Part shown: positions 1 to 8,097 of the stretch, one piece after another
Layout of the letters: every line of letters starts with the position of its first letter
How positions within the stretch are numbered: position 1 is the stretch's first letter
Assembly (NCBI RefSeq): GCF_002245215.1
Contig: NZ_NPMR01000001.1
Location: 1,733,593 to 1,797,592 of the forward strand
Source: Microbacterium sp. Yaish 1
Lineage (GTDB): Bacteria > Actinomycetota > Actinomycetes > Actinomycetales > Microbacteriaceae
Reading direction: 5' to 3'
DNA length: 64,000 nucleotides
Notes under the pieces: generated by a model
Databases searched by the model: none
The model's input: the letters and a program-made list of their open reading frames with translations, nothing else
What the model was told of the DNA's origin: nothing
Program-made: the position numbers and the translations under genes

Positions 1-209
1 GCGATGTCGTCCGGCCGCACGTCGCGCGGCAGCCAGGTGAGGCCGTGCGCGGTCACGACACCCCGCATGGCGTCGCCGAGGGCGGGGGACACGACCCGGA
101 CGTCCGCTCCTTCGTCGAGGAAACGGCCGATCCGCCGCGCGGCGACGGCGCCGCCGCCGACGAAGACGACGCGGCGGCCGGTGAGCGAGAGCCCGAGCAT
201 CGTCGTCAT
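1..209 (-). CDS. Siroheme synthase N-terminal domain (precorrin-2 dehydrogenase-like), 3' end outside window
   Basis: Only the first 69 codons are in the window; the gene runs off the left edge. The protein opens with a Rossmann fold: a beta strand, then VVFVGGGAVAARR and an acidic EGADVRVVSP strand end, as in the NAD-binding precorrin-2 dehydrogenase domain of CysG/Met8. This enzyme oxidises precorrin-2 to sirohydrochlorin on the way to siroheme, the cofactor of NirB. The ATG overlaps the nirD stop as ATGA, so translation is probably coupled. Whether a methyltransferase domain follows, as in full-length CysG, cannot be seen. Confidence 0.85.
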   Translation of the reverse strand, partial: MTTMLGLSLTGRRVVFVGGGAVAARRIGRFLDEGADVRVVSPALGDAMRGVVTAHGLTWLPRDVRPDDI

Positions 210-613
210 ACCGCACCTCCGTCGCGGATGAAGACGGTGCCTTCGCCGTCGACGGTGACCGGCCAGACCGGCAGCATCCGCTGCTCCTTGCCCTGGGTGT
301 CGAGGCACGCACCCGTCCGCAGATCGAAGACCTGCTTGTACATCGGCGACGCGACCGTGGGGGCGTCGCCGCGGGTGCCGACGATCCCGCGCGACATGAC
401 GTTCGCGCCGCTGTACGGGTCGAGGTTGGCCGTCGCGTGGACACGACCGTCGTGCAGGAGGAACAGGGCGATCTGCCGGTCTCCGAGCAGCGCCGCACGG
501 CCACGCTCGACCTCGAGGTCGTCGAGCCGGCACACCGCCGTCCACGCCGAGCTGCGGCTCCGCGCGCGGGGCGCGCTGCCGGTCTCGGTCGCCGTGTCGT
601 CCACCAGGGTCAT
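206..613 (-). CDS. nirD: Nitrite reductase (NADH) small subunit
   Basis: A 135-residue protein with the Rieske-like fold of NirD, the small subunit of cytoplasmic assimilatory NADH-nitrite reductase. The fold is recognisable from the VCRLDDLEVERG opening, a central FLLHDGRVHA strand, and MYKQVFDLRTGACLD near residue 100. True Rieske Cys/His pairs are absent, as is normal for NirD. The ATG at 613 overlaps the nirB stop codon by 4 nt and the stop overlaps the next start, so nirB, nirD and the siroheme gene look translationally coupled. An upstream extension in the same frame is antisense-quality sequence, so the ATG at 613 is preferred. Confidence 0.93.
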   Translation of the reverse strand: MTLVDDTATETGSAPRARSRSSAWTAVCRLDDLEVERGRAALLGDRQIALFLLHDGRVHATANLDPYSGANVMSRGIVGTRGDAPTVASPMYKQVFDLRTGACLDTQGKEQRMLPVWPVTVDGEGTVFIRDGGAV

Positions 614-3186
614 CGCCGCACCTCCAGGGTCGTGCCGGCGATGAGCACGCGGTCGTCCGTGCGTTCCTCGGCGGTCGCGGGCCGCGGCTGACCTCGCTCG
701 ACGGTGTACGCCAGCGACGGGTCGGGAGTCGTCGGCGCGTTGACGAACGACGCGAACCGCCGTAGCTTCTCGGGGTCGGCGAGCGTCGCCGCCCACTCGT
801 CCTCGTACGCGTCGATGTGGCGCGCCATCGCGGCATCCAGATCGGCGCAGATCCCGAGCGCGTCGTCGAAGATGACGGCGCGCAGACCGTCGATCCCGCC
901 CTCGAGGTCTTCGAACCACGGAGCCGTCCGCTGCAGCCGGTCGGCCGTCGAGATGTAGTACATCAGGAAGCGGTCGATCGCCCTCAGGAGGGCGTCGTCG
1001 TCGAGGTTCTCGGCCAGCAGCACCGCGTGACGCGGAGTGAACCCGCCGTTTCCGCCGACGTAGACGTTCCACCCGGTCTCGGTCGCGATGACCCCCACGT
1101 CCTTGCCGCGGGCCTCGGCGCATTCGCGGGCGCATCCCGAGACCCCGAGCTTGAACTTATGGGGAGCGCGCAGTCCGCGATACCGCAGCTCGAGGCGCAC
1201 CGCCATGCCCACGGAGTCCTGCACGCCGTACCGGCACCAGGTCGACCCGACGCACGACTTCACGGTGCGCAGTGACTTGCCGTACGCGTGACCCGACTCG
1301 AAGCCGGCCTCGACGAGCCGCCCCCAGATCGCCGGCAGCTGTTCGAGCCGGGCCCCGAAGAGGTCGATCCGCTGGCCGCCGGTGATCTTGGTGTACAGGT
1401 TGAAGTCCTGGGCGACCTGCGCGATCACGAGCAGTTTCGCCGGGGTGATCTCGCCGCCCGGGATGCGCGGGACGACGGAGTAGCTGCCGTCCTTCTGCAT
1501 GTTCGCCATGACGTGGTCGTTCGTGTCCTGCAGCGTCGCGTTCTCGCCGTCGAGCACGTGACGGCCGGTGAGGGTCGACAGGATGCTGGCGAGCGCGGGC
1601 TTGCAGATGTCGCATCCGCGCCCCGCGCCGAAGCGCTCGATCACGGCGCTGAACGTCGTCAGGCCCGACACCCGCACCGCGTCGAAGAGCTGCCGGCGCG
1701 ACAGGTCGAAGTGCTCGCAGAGGGCGTTGCTGACGGTCGCCCCCGACTTCGCGAGCTCGGCGCCGACCAGCTTCTTGATCATCGGGACGCACGAGCCGCA
1801 CGCGGCTCCCGCCTTCGTGCAGGCCTTGACGGCGGCGACATCCGTGCATCCCTCGTCGTGGACGGCCGAACGGATGCCGCCCGCCGTCACGCTGTTGCAC
1901 GAGCAGACGAGGGCCGCATCGGGCAGTTCGCCGGTCGGGGCCGCGACGCCGCCGTCCGGCATCAGGTAGGCGACCGGGTCGCCGCCGAGCGCGCCGCCCA
2001 CGAGGGGACGCAGCGACCCGTAGGCCGACGCGTCACCGACGAGGATGCCGCCGAGCAGCGTCTTCGCGTCGTCCGAGAGCACGAGCTTCTTGTAGACCCC
2101 GGCCACGGGGTCGGCGTACACGACATCGAGCGCTCCGGGCGTCTCGGCGAACGCGTCGCCGAAGCTCGCGACATCCACGCCCGACAGCTTCAGCTTCGTC
2201 GACACGTCGAAGCCGCCGAAGCTGGCCTCGAGCCCGAGCAGGCGCGTCGCGGCCACCTCGGCCATCGCGTAGCCGGGAGCGACGAGCCCGACGCACTGCC
2301 CGCCGAAGCTGGCGACCTCGCCGATCGCCAGGATGCGGGCATCCGAGGTGTCGCACCCCTCGTCGATCACGACGCCGCCGCGCGGGTCGACGGCGAGGCC
2401 TGCGGCGCGCGCGAGCTCGTCGCGGGGCCGGACGCCGACGGTGAAGACGACGACGTCGGTGCGCTCCCACGTGCCGTCGCGGAACTCGAGCCCGACCACC
2501 TGGCCGGTGCGATCGGCGTCGAGCCGGGTGGTCAGCGCCGAGGTGCGCACCGCGATTCCCCGTGCCGTGATCAGGCGGCGCAGGGCATCTCCGGCCGGAA
2601 GGTCGAGCTGAGCCGACATCAGCCTGTCGGAGGACTGCACGACGGTGCAGTCGACGTCGAGTCCCTGCAGGGCGCCCGCCGCCTCGAGGCCGAGCAGGCC
2701 GCCGCCGATGACGGTTCCGGTGAGCGGCCGGCCGAGCTCGGCCGACCGGCGCTGCACGAACGCCTCGAGCGCTTCGACGTCGTCGAGGGTGCGGTAGACG
2801 AAGCAGCCCTCGTGGTCGTATCCGTCCACCGCCAGCCGGGCCGCGTACGAGCCCGTCGCGAGCACGAGCCGGTCGTAGCCGATGCGCTCGCCGGAATCGA
2901 GGAGCACCTCGCCGGCGTCGCGGTCGATGCCGGTGACGGTGCGCCCGCGGAGGAACCGCACGCGCGCGTCGTCGAACGGCGACCGATCGAGCTCGAGGTC
3001 TTCGGTGGAGGCGCCGGCGAAGAACGACGTCAGCCCGACCCGGTCGTAGGGGTGTCGCGGCTCGTCGCCGACGACCGTCACCCGCCAGGTGTCGTCGGCG
3101 CGGCTCAGCAGGCTCTCGACGAAACGGTGGGCGACCATCCCGGCACCCACCACGACGACGTGTCGGGTGGGGCCGGTGGAGCTCAT
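610..3186 (-). CDS. nirB: Nitrite reductase (NADH) large subunit
   Basis: An 858-residue flavo-siroheme-iron-sulfur protein that reduces nitrite to ammonium with NADH in the cytoplasm. In order it shows an FAD/NAD(P) reductase region starting at VVVVGAGMVAHRF, two BFD-like [2Fe-2S] domains (the first with CSCN and a later CGSC pair), then the nitrite/sulfite reductase ferredoxin-like and siroheme domains. The siroheme/4Fe-4S ligands are visible as CVGSTWCRYG and SGCARECAEA. Length is normal for NirB. ATG at 3186 (MSSTGPTRHV) is chosen over an upstream in-frame ATG at 3258 because the NAD-binding strand follows directly and the extra 24 residues have no family counterpart. Confidence 0.95.
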   Translation of the reverse strand: MSSTGPTRHVVVVGAGMVAHRFVESLLSRADDTWRVTVVGDEPRHPYDRVGLTSFFAGASTEDLELDRSPFDDARVRFLRGRTVTGIDRDAGEVLLDSGERIGYDRLVLATGSYAARLAVDGYDHEGCFVYRTLDDVEALEAFVQRRSAELGRPLTGTVIGGGLLGLEAAGALQGLDVDCTVVQSSDRLMSAQLDLPAGDALRRLITARGIAVRTSALTTRLDADRTGQVVGLEFRDGTWERTDVVVFTVGVRPRDELARAAGLAVDPRGGVVIDEGCDTSDARILAIGEVASFGGQCVGLVAPGYAMAEVAATRLLGLEASFGGFDVSTKLKLSGVDVASFGDAFAETPGALDVVYADPVAGVYKKLVLSDDAKTLLGGILVGDASAYGSLRPLVGGALGGDPVAYLMPDGGVAAPTGELPDAALVCSCNSVTAGGIRSAVHDEGCTDVAAVKACTKAGAACGSCVPMIKKLVGAELAKSGATVSNALCEHFDLSRRQLFDAVRVSGLTTFSAVIERFGAGRGCDICKPALASILSTLTGRHVLDGENATLQDTNDHVMANMQKDGSYSVVPRIPGGEITPAKLLVIAQVAQDFNLYTKITGGQRIDLFGARLEQLPAIWGRLVEAGFESGHAYGKSLRTVKSCVGSTWCRYGVQDSVGMAVRLELRYRGLRAPHKFKLGVSGCARECAEARGKDVGVIATETGWNVYVGGNGGFTPRHAVLLAENLDDDALLRAIDRFLMYYISTADRLQRTAPWFEDLEGGIDGLRAVIFDDALGICADLDAAMARHIDAYEDEWAATLADPEKLRRFASFVNAPTTPDPSLAYTVERGQPRPATAEERTDDRVLIAGTTLEVRR

Positions 3187-3261
3187 GTCGTGACCGTACG
3201 CGGGCGAGGTTGCGGCGCCGTCAGCGGCGTGTTTCCGGCTGTTTACGGTGCGGACCATGCG

Positions 3262-4143
3262 TCACACCCGGGCGGTTGCGGGCTCGGCGGCGGCCGGCTC
3301 GGCGATCCCGGTCGCGCGGGTTCGCTTCGGCGCGCGCACGCGGCGCGGTGAGGTCGGCCGGCCGTAGGTGAAGTAGAGCGGGATCGCGACGAAGACGAGG
3401 CCGCCGACGAGGTTGCCGAGCACGGTGGGGATCTCGTTCCAGATCAGGTAGTCCATGATCGTGAAGTCGCCGCCGAGGAGGAGCCCCGAGGGGAACAGGA
3501 ACATGTTCACGATCGAGTGCTCGAATCCCATGAAGAAGAAGAGCATGATCGGCATCCACATCGCGAAGATCTTGCCGATGACATCCTTCGAGATCATCGC
3601 CAGCACGACGCCCGTCGCGACCATCCAGTTGCACAGGACGCCGCGGACGAAGAGCGTGAGCATGCCCGCCGCGCCGTGCTCGGCGTAGCCGACGGTGCGA
3701 CCCTCGCCGATGTGGCCGATCGCCTGGCCCACCTCGTTCGGCGGGGTCGAGAACCCGTACGTCACGACGATCGCCATCAGCACGGCCACGGTGAAGGCGC
3801 CGATGAAGTTGCCGAGGAACACCAGCCCCCAGTTGCGCAGGATGCCGCCGAGCGTCACCCCCGGCCGCCGGTCGAGCCAGGCGAGCGGTGCGAGCACGAA
3901 GACGCCAGTCAGCAGGTCGTAGCCGAGCAGGTACAGCATGATGAAGCCGATCGGGAAGAGCACGGCGCCGAGCAGCGGCATCCCCGTCGTCACGGTGATC
4001 GTCACGGCGAAGGCGGCGGCGATCGTGAGGACGGCGCCGCCCATGATGGAGCGGATGAGCGTGTCGCGGGTCGACAGCATGACCTTCGACGCGCCCGCGT
4101 CGATGACGGTCTGAACGAGCTCGGTGGGCTTGACGTAGGACAT
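3262..4143 (-). CDS. nirC: Formate/nitrite transporter family channel
   Basis: A 293-residue integral membrane protein of the FNT family. About six hydrophobic segments run from residue 25 to 270, and there is a characteristic FFMGFEHSIVNMF stretch with the pore histidine near the fifth helix. FNT proteins form pentameric channels for nitrite or formate; the position upstream of nirBD argues for nitrite uptake. The ATG at 4143 has a near-consensus Shine-Dalgarno (AAGGAGGA read on the minus strand, 4147-4154). The C-terminal tail is basic and Ala/Pro-rich. A gap of 75 nt separates it from nirB, so the four genes probably form one operon. Confidence 0.92.
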   Translation of the reverse strand: MSYVKPTELVQTVIDAGASKVMLSTRDTLIRSIMGGAVLTIAAAFAVTITVTTGMPLLGAVLFPIGFIMLYLLGYDLLTGVFVLAPLAWLDRRPGVTLGGILRNWGLVFLGNFIGAFTVAVLMAIVVTYGFSTPPNEVGQAIGHIGEGRTVGYAEHGAAGMLTLFVRGVLCNWMVATGVVLAMISKDVIGKIFAMWMPIMLFFFMGFEHSIVNMFLFPSGLLLGGDFTIMDYLIWNEIPTVLGNLVGGLVFVAIPLYFTYGRPTSPRRVRAPKRTRATGIAEPAAAEPATARV

Positions 4144-4320
4144 CGCGTCCTCCTTCGGTCGAGAGCCGGTGGGTATGGTGCTCGACGCTAGAGGCGGGGT
4201 GTTTCCCCGGCGGTCTCGCTGATCGTCCGTTCCGTTACCTCTTTCTCTCTTCGGGCCGTCGGTGGTTGTGAGATCGCCGGCTCTGGTGGCGATTCGGGCG
4301 GGGTGGTGCAGAGTAGCGGT

Positions 4321-5118
4321 GTGCCCGTCGTCTCCGCCCTGTACCGCTATCCCGTCAAGGGGTTCACGCCCGAAGCGCGCGACGCGCTCGTCGTCCAGCC
4401 CGACGGGCGGATCGCCGGTGACCGGGTGCTCGCGTTCCGCTTCGCCGACGCGGTGGAGCCGGAGGATGCCGATGGCCTCGAGTCGTGGCCGAAGAGCCGC
4501 GGCCTCGCGCTCATGGACTTCCCGGCGCTCGCGCGCGTGGCGCTGGACTTCGACGCCGACGCGCGGCGGCTGCGGCTGAGCGTCGATGGCGCGGTGCTCG
4601 CGGAGGCGGGGCTCGACGACGCCGGGCGGCGCGAGCTCGAGGAAGCCGTGACCGCGTTCGTGCAGGCGTCGGGCGACGCGCGACGACTCGACCGCGAGGG
4701 GGTGCTGCCGCTGCGACTCGTCGGCGACGGCGCGACCTCGCGCTTCCAGGACCGGGCGCGCGGCTACGTCTCGCTGCACGGTGCCGCCTCGGTCGAGGAC
4801 GTGGACGCCGCGGTGGCCGCGCCCGTCGACAGTCGGCGGTTCCGCTCGAATATCGTCGTTTCGGGTGCCGGGGCGTGGGATGAGCTGGGGTGGAGCGGCC
4901 GCATCCGCATCGGCGACGTAGCGTTCGACGTGCAGCGCCCCATCGGGCGGTGCGCCGCGATCATGGCCAATCCCGACACGGGCGAGCGCGACGCGCGCCT
5001 CCTGCGCGTGCTGACGACCGAGTTCGATCAGGCGGAGCCGACCCTCGGGATCCTGCTCCTGCCCGCCGACGGCGGGGGAGTGGTGCGGGTGGGCGACGAG
5101 GTCGTTCTCGAGGGCTGA
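4321..5118 (+). CDS. MOSC domain-containing protein with N-terminal beta-barrel
   Basis: A 265-residue protein with the MOSC N-terminal barrel motif YRYPVKG at the start and a C-terminal MOSC domain. The conserved cysteine lies in RPIGRCAAIMANPDTG near residue 215. MOSC proteins handle sulfur bound to molybdenum cofactor or to pyridoxal/thiol carriers; relatives such as YiiM and mARC act on N-hydroxylated compounds. The gene diverges from nirC across 177 nt, which fits a link to nitrogen-oxide metabolism but does not prove it. GTG at 4321 fits the family start; GTGs at 4303 and 4306 are alternatives. Confidence 0.85.
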   Translation: MPVVSALYRYPVKGFTPEARDALVVQPDGRIAGDRVLAFRFADAVEPEDADGLESWPKSRGLALMDFPALARVALDFDADARRLRLSVDGAVLAEAGLDDAGRRELEEAVTAFVQASGDARRLDREGVLPLRLVGDGATSRFQDRARGYVSLHGAASVEDVDAAVAAPVDSRRFRSNIVVSGAGAWDELGWSGRIRIGDVAFDVQRPIGRCAAIMANPDTGERDARLLRVLTTEFDQAEPTLGILLLPADGGGVVRVGDEVVLEG

Positions 5119-5121
5119 GTC

Positions 5122-5212
5122 GGGGTGTCGGCATCCGGCTGTGCGAGCCGGGATGCAAGGGATCCGACACGGCACCCCGGGAGGGATGCCGCCGACCCGG
5201 GGTGTCGGGCAC
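5122..5212. repeat. Imperfect palindromic repeat, left copy
   Basis: Intergenic, strongly self-complementary sequence. GGGGTGTCGG occurs at 5122-5131 and again near 5199, and pairs with CCGACAC and CACCCC between them; GCATCCGGCT and AGCCGGGATGC form an inner hairpin. The stretch CGAGCCGGGATGCAAG, then GATC, GACAC, GGGATGCCGC and CCGGGGTGT, recurs in the same order at 19929-19990. This is one of two related elements in the window, and together they bracket the catabolic block. It could also act as a terminator for the MOSC gene. Confidence 0.65.
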
Positions 5213-5301
5213 GAAGCATTGGATCGCGTTGCGGGCGGGCGGGCGGGCGGGCTGGCCCGACCGATCGATCGAGCCTGGCCGTCGCCAGACCTGCCGTGCT
5301 A

Positions 5302-5338
5302 GTTTCATTGCACGCACTGACATTGCGGCTAGTGAAAC
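5302..5338. promoter_or_regulatory. Candidate operator: GTTTCA ... TGAAAC
   Basis: An inverted pair GTTTCA (5302-5307) and TGAAAC (5333-5338), each preceded by CTA or GCTA, lies just upstream of the Ldh2-type gene. The same half-sites form a tight palindrome before the permease gene at 7965-7981. Shared half-sites in front of both transcription units suggest one regulator, most simply the IclR protein encoded between them. This is inference. Confidence 0.4.
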
Positions 5339-5365
5339 ATCGACCATCTCGACGGGGAGACGGCT

Positions 5366-6403
5366 ATGGCGACGAGTATGGAACTGCGACGGTTCGCGAC
5401 AGATATCCTCGTTGCTGCCGGGATGCGCCGGCAGAACGCCGACGTCGTCGCGGCGGTGATGATCGGCGCCGATCTCTCAGGTGTCCACTCGCACGGGGTT
5501 GCGCGCCTTCCCGTCTATCTGCAGCGCGTTGACGCTGGCGTCATGGTCATCGATCCGGAGATGACGGTGTTGCGCGCTCGCGGCGCGACCGCCCTCCTGG
5601 ACGCCGCCAACGGGTTCGGCCAGGTGGCGGCCACCCGGGCGATGGCGCACGCGATCGAGCTGGCTCGCGACCACGGTGCCGGAGTCGTCTCGGTCGCCCG
5701 GTCGAACCACTTCGGCGTCGCCGGACACTACGCGCGTGCCGCGGCGGAGAGTGGATTCGTCGGCATCGCGCTCACGAATGCGTCGCCAGCCATGCCGCCG
5801 TTCAACGGCACCCGTCGGGTGTTGGGCACCAACCCCATCGCGATCGGTATCCCCTCGCGCAGTCGCCCCCTTGCCGTCCTCGACATGTCGTCGACGACGG
5901 TCGCGCGCGGCAAGATCCGGCGCGCATTCGACAACGGTGAGACCGAGATCCCCGCGGGCTGGGCCACCGACTCCGGCGGCGTGCCGACGACGGACCCCGC
6001 CGTCGCGCTGACGGGCAACCTCGCGCCACTCGGCGGCCCGAAGGGCGCGGGTCTGTCGCTCGTGATCGATCTGCTCGCGGGCGCTCTGTCCGGCACGGGG
6101 CCGGCGGGCAGCGTCGTGGGTCTGCCCGACGCGTCGGCGGCATCCGGCACCGGCCACCTGCTCATCGCGCTCGATCCCGAGGCTTTCGGCGGCGCCGAGC
6201 GATTCGACGCCCTCGTCGAACGGTCGCTCGACGACGTCGCAGGCATGGATGCCGCAGACGGAGGCCGCGTCTTCTATCCCGGCCTCATCGAGCACGAGCA
6301 TCGCGAACGCGCCGAGCGCGACGGCATCCCGCTCACGGACGCCGATCACGCCCGCCTGCGCGTCCTCGCCGACCGTTTCGGGCTCGCCGAACCACCCCGC
6401 TGA
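5366..6403 (+). CDS. Ldh2/MDH2-family NAD(P)-dependent dehydrogenase
   Basis: A 345-residue enzyme of the malate/L-lactate (Ldh2) family, which oxidises 2-hydroxy acids or reduces 2-oxo or cyclic imino acids with NAD(P) and is unrelated to Rossmann-fold LDH. Family landmarks are DLSGVHSHGVARLPVY (catalytic His), VARSNHFGVAGHYA, TNASPAMPPFNG and LGTNPIAIGIP, with LGGPKGAGLSLVIDLL near residue 225. Length is typical. The ATG has GGGGAGA 6 nt upstream. The gene is followed after 44 nt by an RraA-like aldolase, so it probably acts in the same short pathway; the substrate cannot be read from sequence. Malate, sulfolactate and ureidoglycolate dehydrogenases belong to this family. Confidence 0.88.
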   Translation: MATSMELRRFATDILVAAGMRRQNADVVAAVMIGADLSGVHSHGVARLPVYLQRVDAGVMVIDPEMTVLRARGATALLDAANGFGQVAATRAMAHAIELARDHGAGVVSVARSNHFGVAGHYARAAAESGFVGIALTNASPAMPPFNGTRRVLGTNPIAIGIPSRSRPLAVLDMSSTTVARGKIRRAFDNGETEIPAGWATDSGGVPTTDPAVALTGNLAPLGGPKGAGLSLVIDLLAGALSGTGPAGSVVGLPDASAASGTGHLLIALDPEAFGGAERFDALVERSLDDVAGMDAADGGRVFYPGLIEHEHRERAERDGIPLTDADHARLRVLADRFGLAEPPR

Positions 6404-6447
6404 CCACCACGATGCGCGCCGCGAGTTCGGCGCCGAAGGAGAAGAAC

Positions 6448-7032
6448 ATGACCGAGAACACGAACCTGATCGAGCGCCTGGGTGCGCTTCCGACAGCCAA
6501 CGTCGCAGACGCGATGGAGCGGCTGGGCGTCGTCGACGCCGAGATCGGCCCGGTGTGGCGCGGTGCCCGCGTCGCCGGCCGCGCCGTGACCGTCGAGGTC
6601 GCCGAGGGAGACAACCTCGGCATCCATCGCACGCTCCCCGACATCGGCCCCGGTGACGTCCTCGTCGTGAACGGTCACGGCGCCCGCAACCGCGCGCTGA
6701 TCGGCGAGCTCGTCGCCGAGCGGCTGCGGGTGCGAGGGTGTGTCGGGATCGTCATCGACGGCGCGGTGCGCGACGCGGAGGAGCTCGGCGAGCTCGGCTT
6801 CCCGACGTTCGCACGATCGGTCACGCCCGCGGGGCCGTACAAGAACGGTCCGTGGCGCCATCACCGCGCCGTGGCCGTCGGCGGCGTCGTCGTCGCCCCC
6901 GGCGACATCGTCCTCGGAGATGCGGACGGCGTGGTGGTCGTCCCGGCTGCGGAGGCCGAGGAGGTCCTCGGTCGGGCGGAGGCCAAACACGCCGACGAGT
7001 CGCAGATCAGGGAGTCGATCGTCGCGGGCTGA
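6448..7032 (+). CDS. RraA-like / 4-hydroxy-4-methyl-2-oxoglutarate aldolase family protein
   Basis: A 194-residue member of the RraA/HMG-CHA aldolase fold. The motif GARNRALIGELVAERL followed about 20 residues later by DGAVRDAEEL supplies the Arg-Asp pair that binds the metal-pyruvate enolate in class II HMG/CHA aldolases. This favours an aldolase or decarboxylase over RraA, the RNase E inhibitor. Such enzymes cleave 4-hydroxy-2-oxo acids to pyruvate plus an oxo acid, or decarboxylate oxaloacetate. The ATG at 6448 has a clear GAAGGAGA ribosome site; an upstream in-frame ATG at 6412 lacks one. It sits between the Ldh2-type dehydrogenase and the IclR gene in one apparent operon. Confidence 0.85.
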   Translation: MTENTNLIERLGALPTANVADAMERLGVVDAEIGPVWRGARVAGRAVTVEVAEGDNLGIHRTLPDIGPGDVLVVNGHGARNRALIGELVAERLRVRGCVGIVIDGAVRDAEELGELGFPTFARSVTPAGPYKNGPWRHHRAVAVGGVVVAPGDIVLGDADGVVVVPAAEAEEVLGRAEAKHADESQIRESIVAG

Positions 7033-7074
7033 GCCGGTCCCCGCGAATCGTGCCGACCTTGCGAGAATGAGGTC

Positions 7075-7842
7075 ATGCCCGATACCCCGGATGCCGCGAA
7101 CCAGCCGACCGTTCGCAGCGTCGAACGTGCGTTGGACATCCTCGAGATGCTCGAACGCTCCGACGGCCCGCTGCGCCTGGTCGATCTGAGTCGAGGCACC
7201 GAGCTGCATGCGGCGACCGTCCTCCGGCTCGTCGGCGTGCTGCACCGGCGCGGCTTCGTCCAGCACGACGACACCGGGGAGTACCGCTTGGGTGTCGCGG
7301 GCCTCGGCATGGCCCACCGCTACCTGCAGTCCGACCCGCTCGTCGTGCGGTCGCGCCCGCACCTGCAGGAACTCGCGCGCACCACGGGTCTCACCGCCTC
7401 GCTGTACGCCCGTTCGGGTGAGTCGCGGGTGCTCGCGGCACGCGTGGACGGACGCGATCCGCTGCGGTACCAGCTGCCCCTCGGGCGGCGGCTGCCGCTG
7501 TTGGTCGGCGCGGGGCGGACGATGCTGGCGTTCCTGCCGGATGATGAGCGCGAACGGGTGCTCGGGCACGCGCGCGAGTTCCGCACCGCCGGCGGAGAGG
7601 TCGTGACGCCCGAGCTGCTTCGCGCGTCGGTCGACGGCATCCGAGCTGCGGGTTTCCACATCTCGGTGTCCGAACGTGACGTCGGCGTCGCGGCCGTCAG
7701 TGTGCCCGTCCTCGACCGCGAGGGCGCCGTCGTGGCCGCCGTCTCGGTGCTCGGCCCGGACGAGAGCACGACCAGCGAGGCGCTCCGCGGGTGGGCCCCG
7801 GAGCTGCGCCGGGCGGCTCACGCCATCGCTCTCTCCCTCTGA
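7075..7842 (+). CDS. IclR-family transcriptional regulator
   Basis: A 255-residue regulator. The N-terminal winged helix covers about residues 10-70 (TVRSVERALDILEMLER, then LHAATVLRLVGVLHRRGFV). A C-terminal IclR effector domain follows, with SLYARSGESRVLAARVDG and the ISVSERDVGVAAVSVPV stretch. IclR proteins bind small acids and control nearby catabolic operons. GAGAAT ends 6 nt before the ATG (7063-7068), suggesting its own leaderless promoter. It separates the dehydrogenase/aldolase pair from the permease genes and probably controls both through the TTTCA/TGAAA sites at 5302 and 7965. Confidence 0.92.
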   Translation: MPDTPDAANQPTVRSVERALDILEMLERSDGPLRLVDLSRGTELHAATVLRLVGVLHRRGFVQHDDTGEYRLGVAGLGMAHRYLQSDPLVVRSRPHLQELARTTGLTASLYARSGESRVLAARVDGRDPLRYQLPLGRRLPLLVGAGRTMLAFLPDDERERVLGHAREFRTAGGEVVTPELLRASVDGIRAAGFHISVSERDVGVAAVSVPVLDREGAVVAAVSVLGPDESTTSEALRGWAPELRRAAHAIALSL

Positions 7843-7964
7843 CCCTCGGCTCTCGACTCTCGCCTCGGCTGCCACCGGCGCGGCATTCGACGCGTGACGT
7901 GCCACGTCCGGCCGGCGGAGGCGTCGGCTGGTCATGTCCGCTTGACAAGCGCATCATGCATCCT

Positions 7965-7981
7965 GTGAAATGACGTTTCAC
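7965..7981. promoter_or_regulatory. Palindrome GTGAAA-N5-TTTCAC upstream of permease
   Basis: A perfect 6-bp inverted repeat with a 5-bp spacer in the 255-nt gap before the permease gene. It lies about 115 nt before the GTG start and just downstream of a TTGACA (7942-7947), so it probably overlaps the promoter. It shares its half-site with the pair at 5302-5338, and TGACGAAACA follows at 8003. A role as the IclR operator is inferred. The rest of 7843-8097 shows no gene. Confidence 0.5.
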
Positions 7982-8097
7982 TTGACGCAAGCCAACTGTG
8001 TCTGACGAAACATTGTCGCCGCCAGGTGACCACCATCGCGAGCAAAGGAGCTGCGAGTGATCAACGATGATCCGACCCCCACGACGGAGGTGCCCTC

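Noticed and set aside
6412..6447. Longer RraA-like protein starting at 6412
   Set aside because: A strong ribosome site directly precedes the ATG at 6448, and the extra residues do not belong to the family.
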